Shown: positions 63,410 through 64,000 of the stretch, piece by piece
Numbering within the stretch: position 1 is the stretch's first letter
Layout of the letters: every line of letters starts with the position of its first letter
Assembly (NCBI GenBank): GCA_963995505.1
Contig: OZ023197.1
Span: forward strand, 1,719,001-1,783,000
Length of the DNA stretch: 64,000 bases
From: Hypericum androsaemum
Lineage: Eukaryota > Streptophyta > Magnoliopsida > Malpighiales > Hypericaceae
Reading direction: 5' to 3'
Notes under the pieces: model-generated
The model's input: the letters and a program-made list of their open reading frames with translations, nothing else
Told to the model about the DNA's origin: nothing
The model's database searches: none
Translations under genes and position numbers: made by a program

Positions 63410-63720
63410 AGTCTTATTTCAACGACACATCAAGTTTTTCGACGACAAAAATCACAGCGGCACATTAAGTTTTTCAACGGCACATCAAGTTTTTCAAAGC
63501 AAAAATCACAATGGCACATCAATTTTAAACAGCAAATCAGATTTTTCAACGGCACATCAAAAATTTCAACGACACATCATAACTTTCAACAGCACATCAA
63601 AATTTTCACAATGGCACATCATTTTTTCAACGGCACATAAAATTTTTCAATAGCACATCTAAATTTTCAACAGCAAATTAGGTTTCCCAACGACAAATCC
63701 CAATGGCACACAATCATAAC
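63410..63720. repeat. Degenerate minisatellite
   Basis: More than ten imperfect copies of a unit of about 20-26 bp with consensus near ACGGCACATCAAGTTTTTCA, differing in the middle A/T run. Copies include TTTTTCAACGGCACATCAAG and TTTTTCAACGGCACATAAAA. Confidence 0.85.
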
Positions 63721-64000
63721 GTCACATTCGATTTTCAAAAGAAAAAACCATAATTTGTGTATATCGTTAGATTCCTTTTCCAAAAATATATTATAATAGC
63801 AAAAACTCCAAACGAGTCAAAAATTATGATCCGTCGAAGTTTTAATAGTTATAGTCCCAAAAACTTTATATAAAAAATTGTCGGCTAAAATAAGAAAACT
63901 AAAATATACGAAAATAAAATAGTATAAAAATATCAGGTACCAAAGTGAAAATTATTATTTTTAAAAAATAAAAAAGTCTGACATGCGGGCCACGTGTCAG
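63721..64000. other. AT-rich end of window
   Basis: No gene or repeat recognised. Confidence 0.4.

Overview
This window is nuclear DNA of a flowering plant, most likely a eudicot. The genes have many introns with GT/AG borders, intergenic DNA is AT-rich, and plant-specific families are present (a HUA2-type PWWP protein, a GH9 endoglucanase with a CBM49 module, a plant nucleolin). Degenerate Ty1/copia, LINE, MULE and hAT-type elements fill much of the space between genes. I cannot name the species.

Layout. 1-5539 (-): most of a HUA2-like PWWP/CID gene, cut by the left edge. 6428-8181 (-): CLPP2, the mitochondrial ClpP subunit. 8890-11608: a decayed copia element with a complete Cassandra TRIM (10601-11179) nested inside. 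11738-12142: a Mutator-type MITE. 13203-13952: a 5'-truncated LINE tail with target-site duplication. 15136-23400: two copia elements in opposite orientation that form a large inverted repeat. 23836-24683: a processed retrosequence that begins with 5S rRNA and ends in poly(A). 28115-29660 and 32480-34792 (-): two further CLPP2-type genes, with a Pack-MULE between them (30522-31952) that carries a piece of a FIZZY-RELATED gene. 37204-39829 (-): a LysM-domain protein. 39931-42805: two hAT-type MITEs in opposite orientation around a second long-TIR element. 47185-50005 (+): a secreted GH9 class C endoglucanase. 50451-54454 (-): nucleolin. 57426-61654 (-): RGP1, a subunit of the RIC1-RGP1 Rab-GEF. 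62140-63322: a third long-TIR element, followed by a degenerate minisatellite to about 63720.

The genes do not form a pathway; each is a separate housekeeping or developmental locus. The one local family is CLPP2. The three copies share strand, intron position and catalytic triad, so they arose by DNA-level tandem duplication. Copies 2 and 3 share a new longer N-terminus and a C-terminal tail that copy 1 lacks. Small in-gene duplications recur in the window: a nucleolin exon, a splice-donor segment in RGP1, and intron repeats in two CLPP2 copies.

For every gene model I checked that exon phases join and that the total length is a multiple of three. UTR ends, expression and database homology were not testable here.
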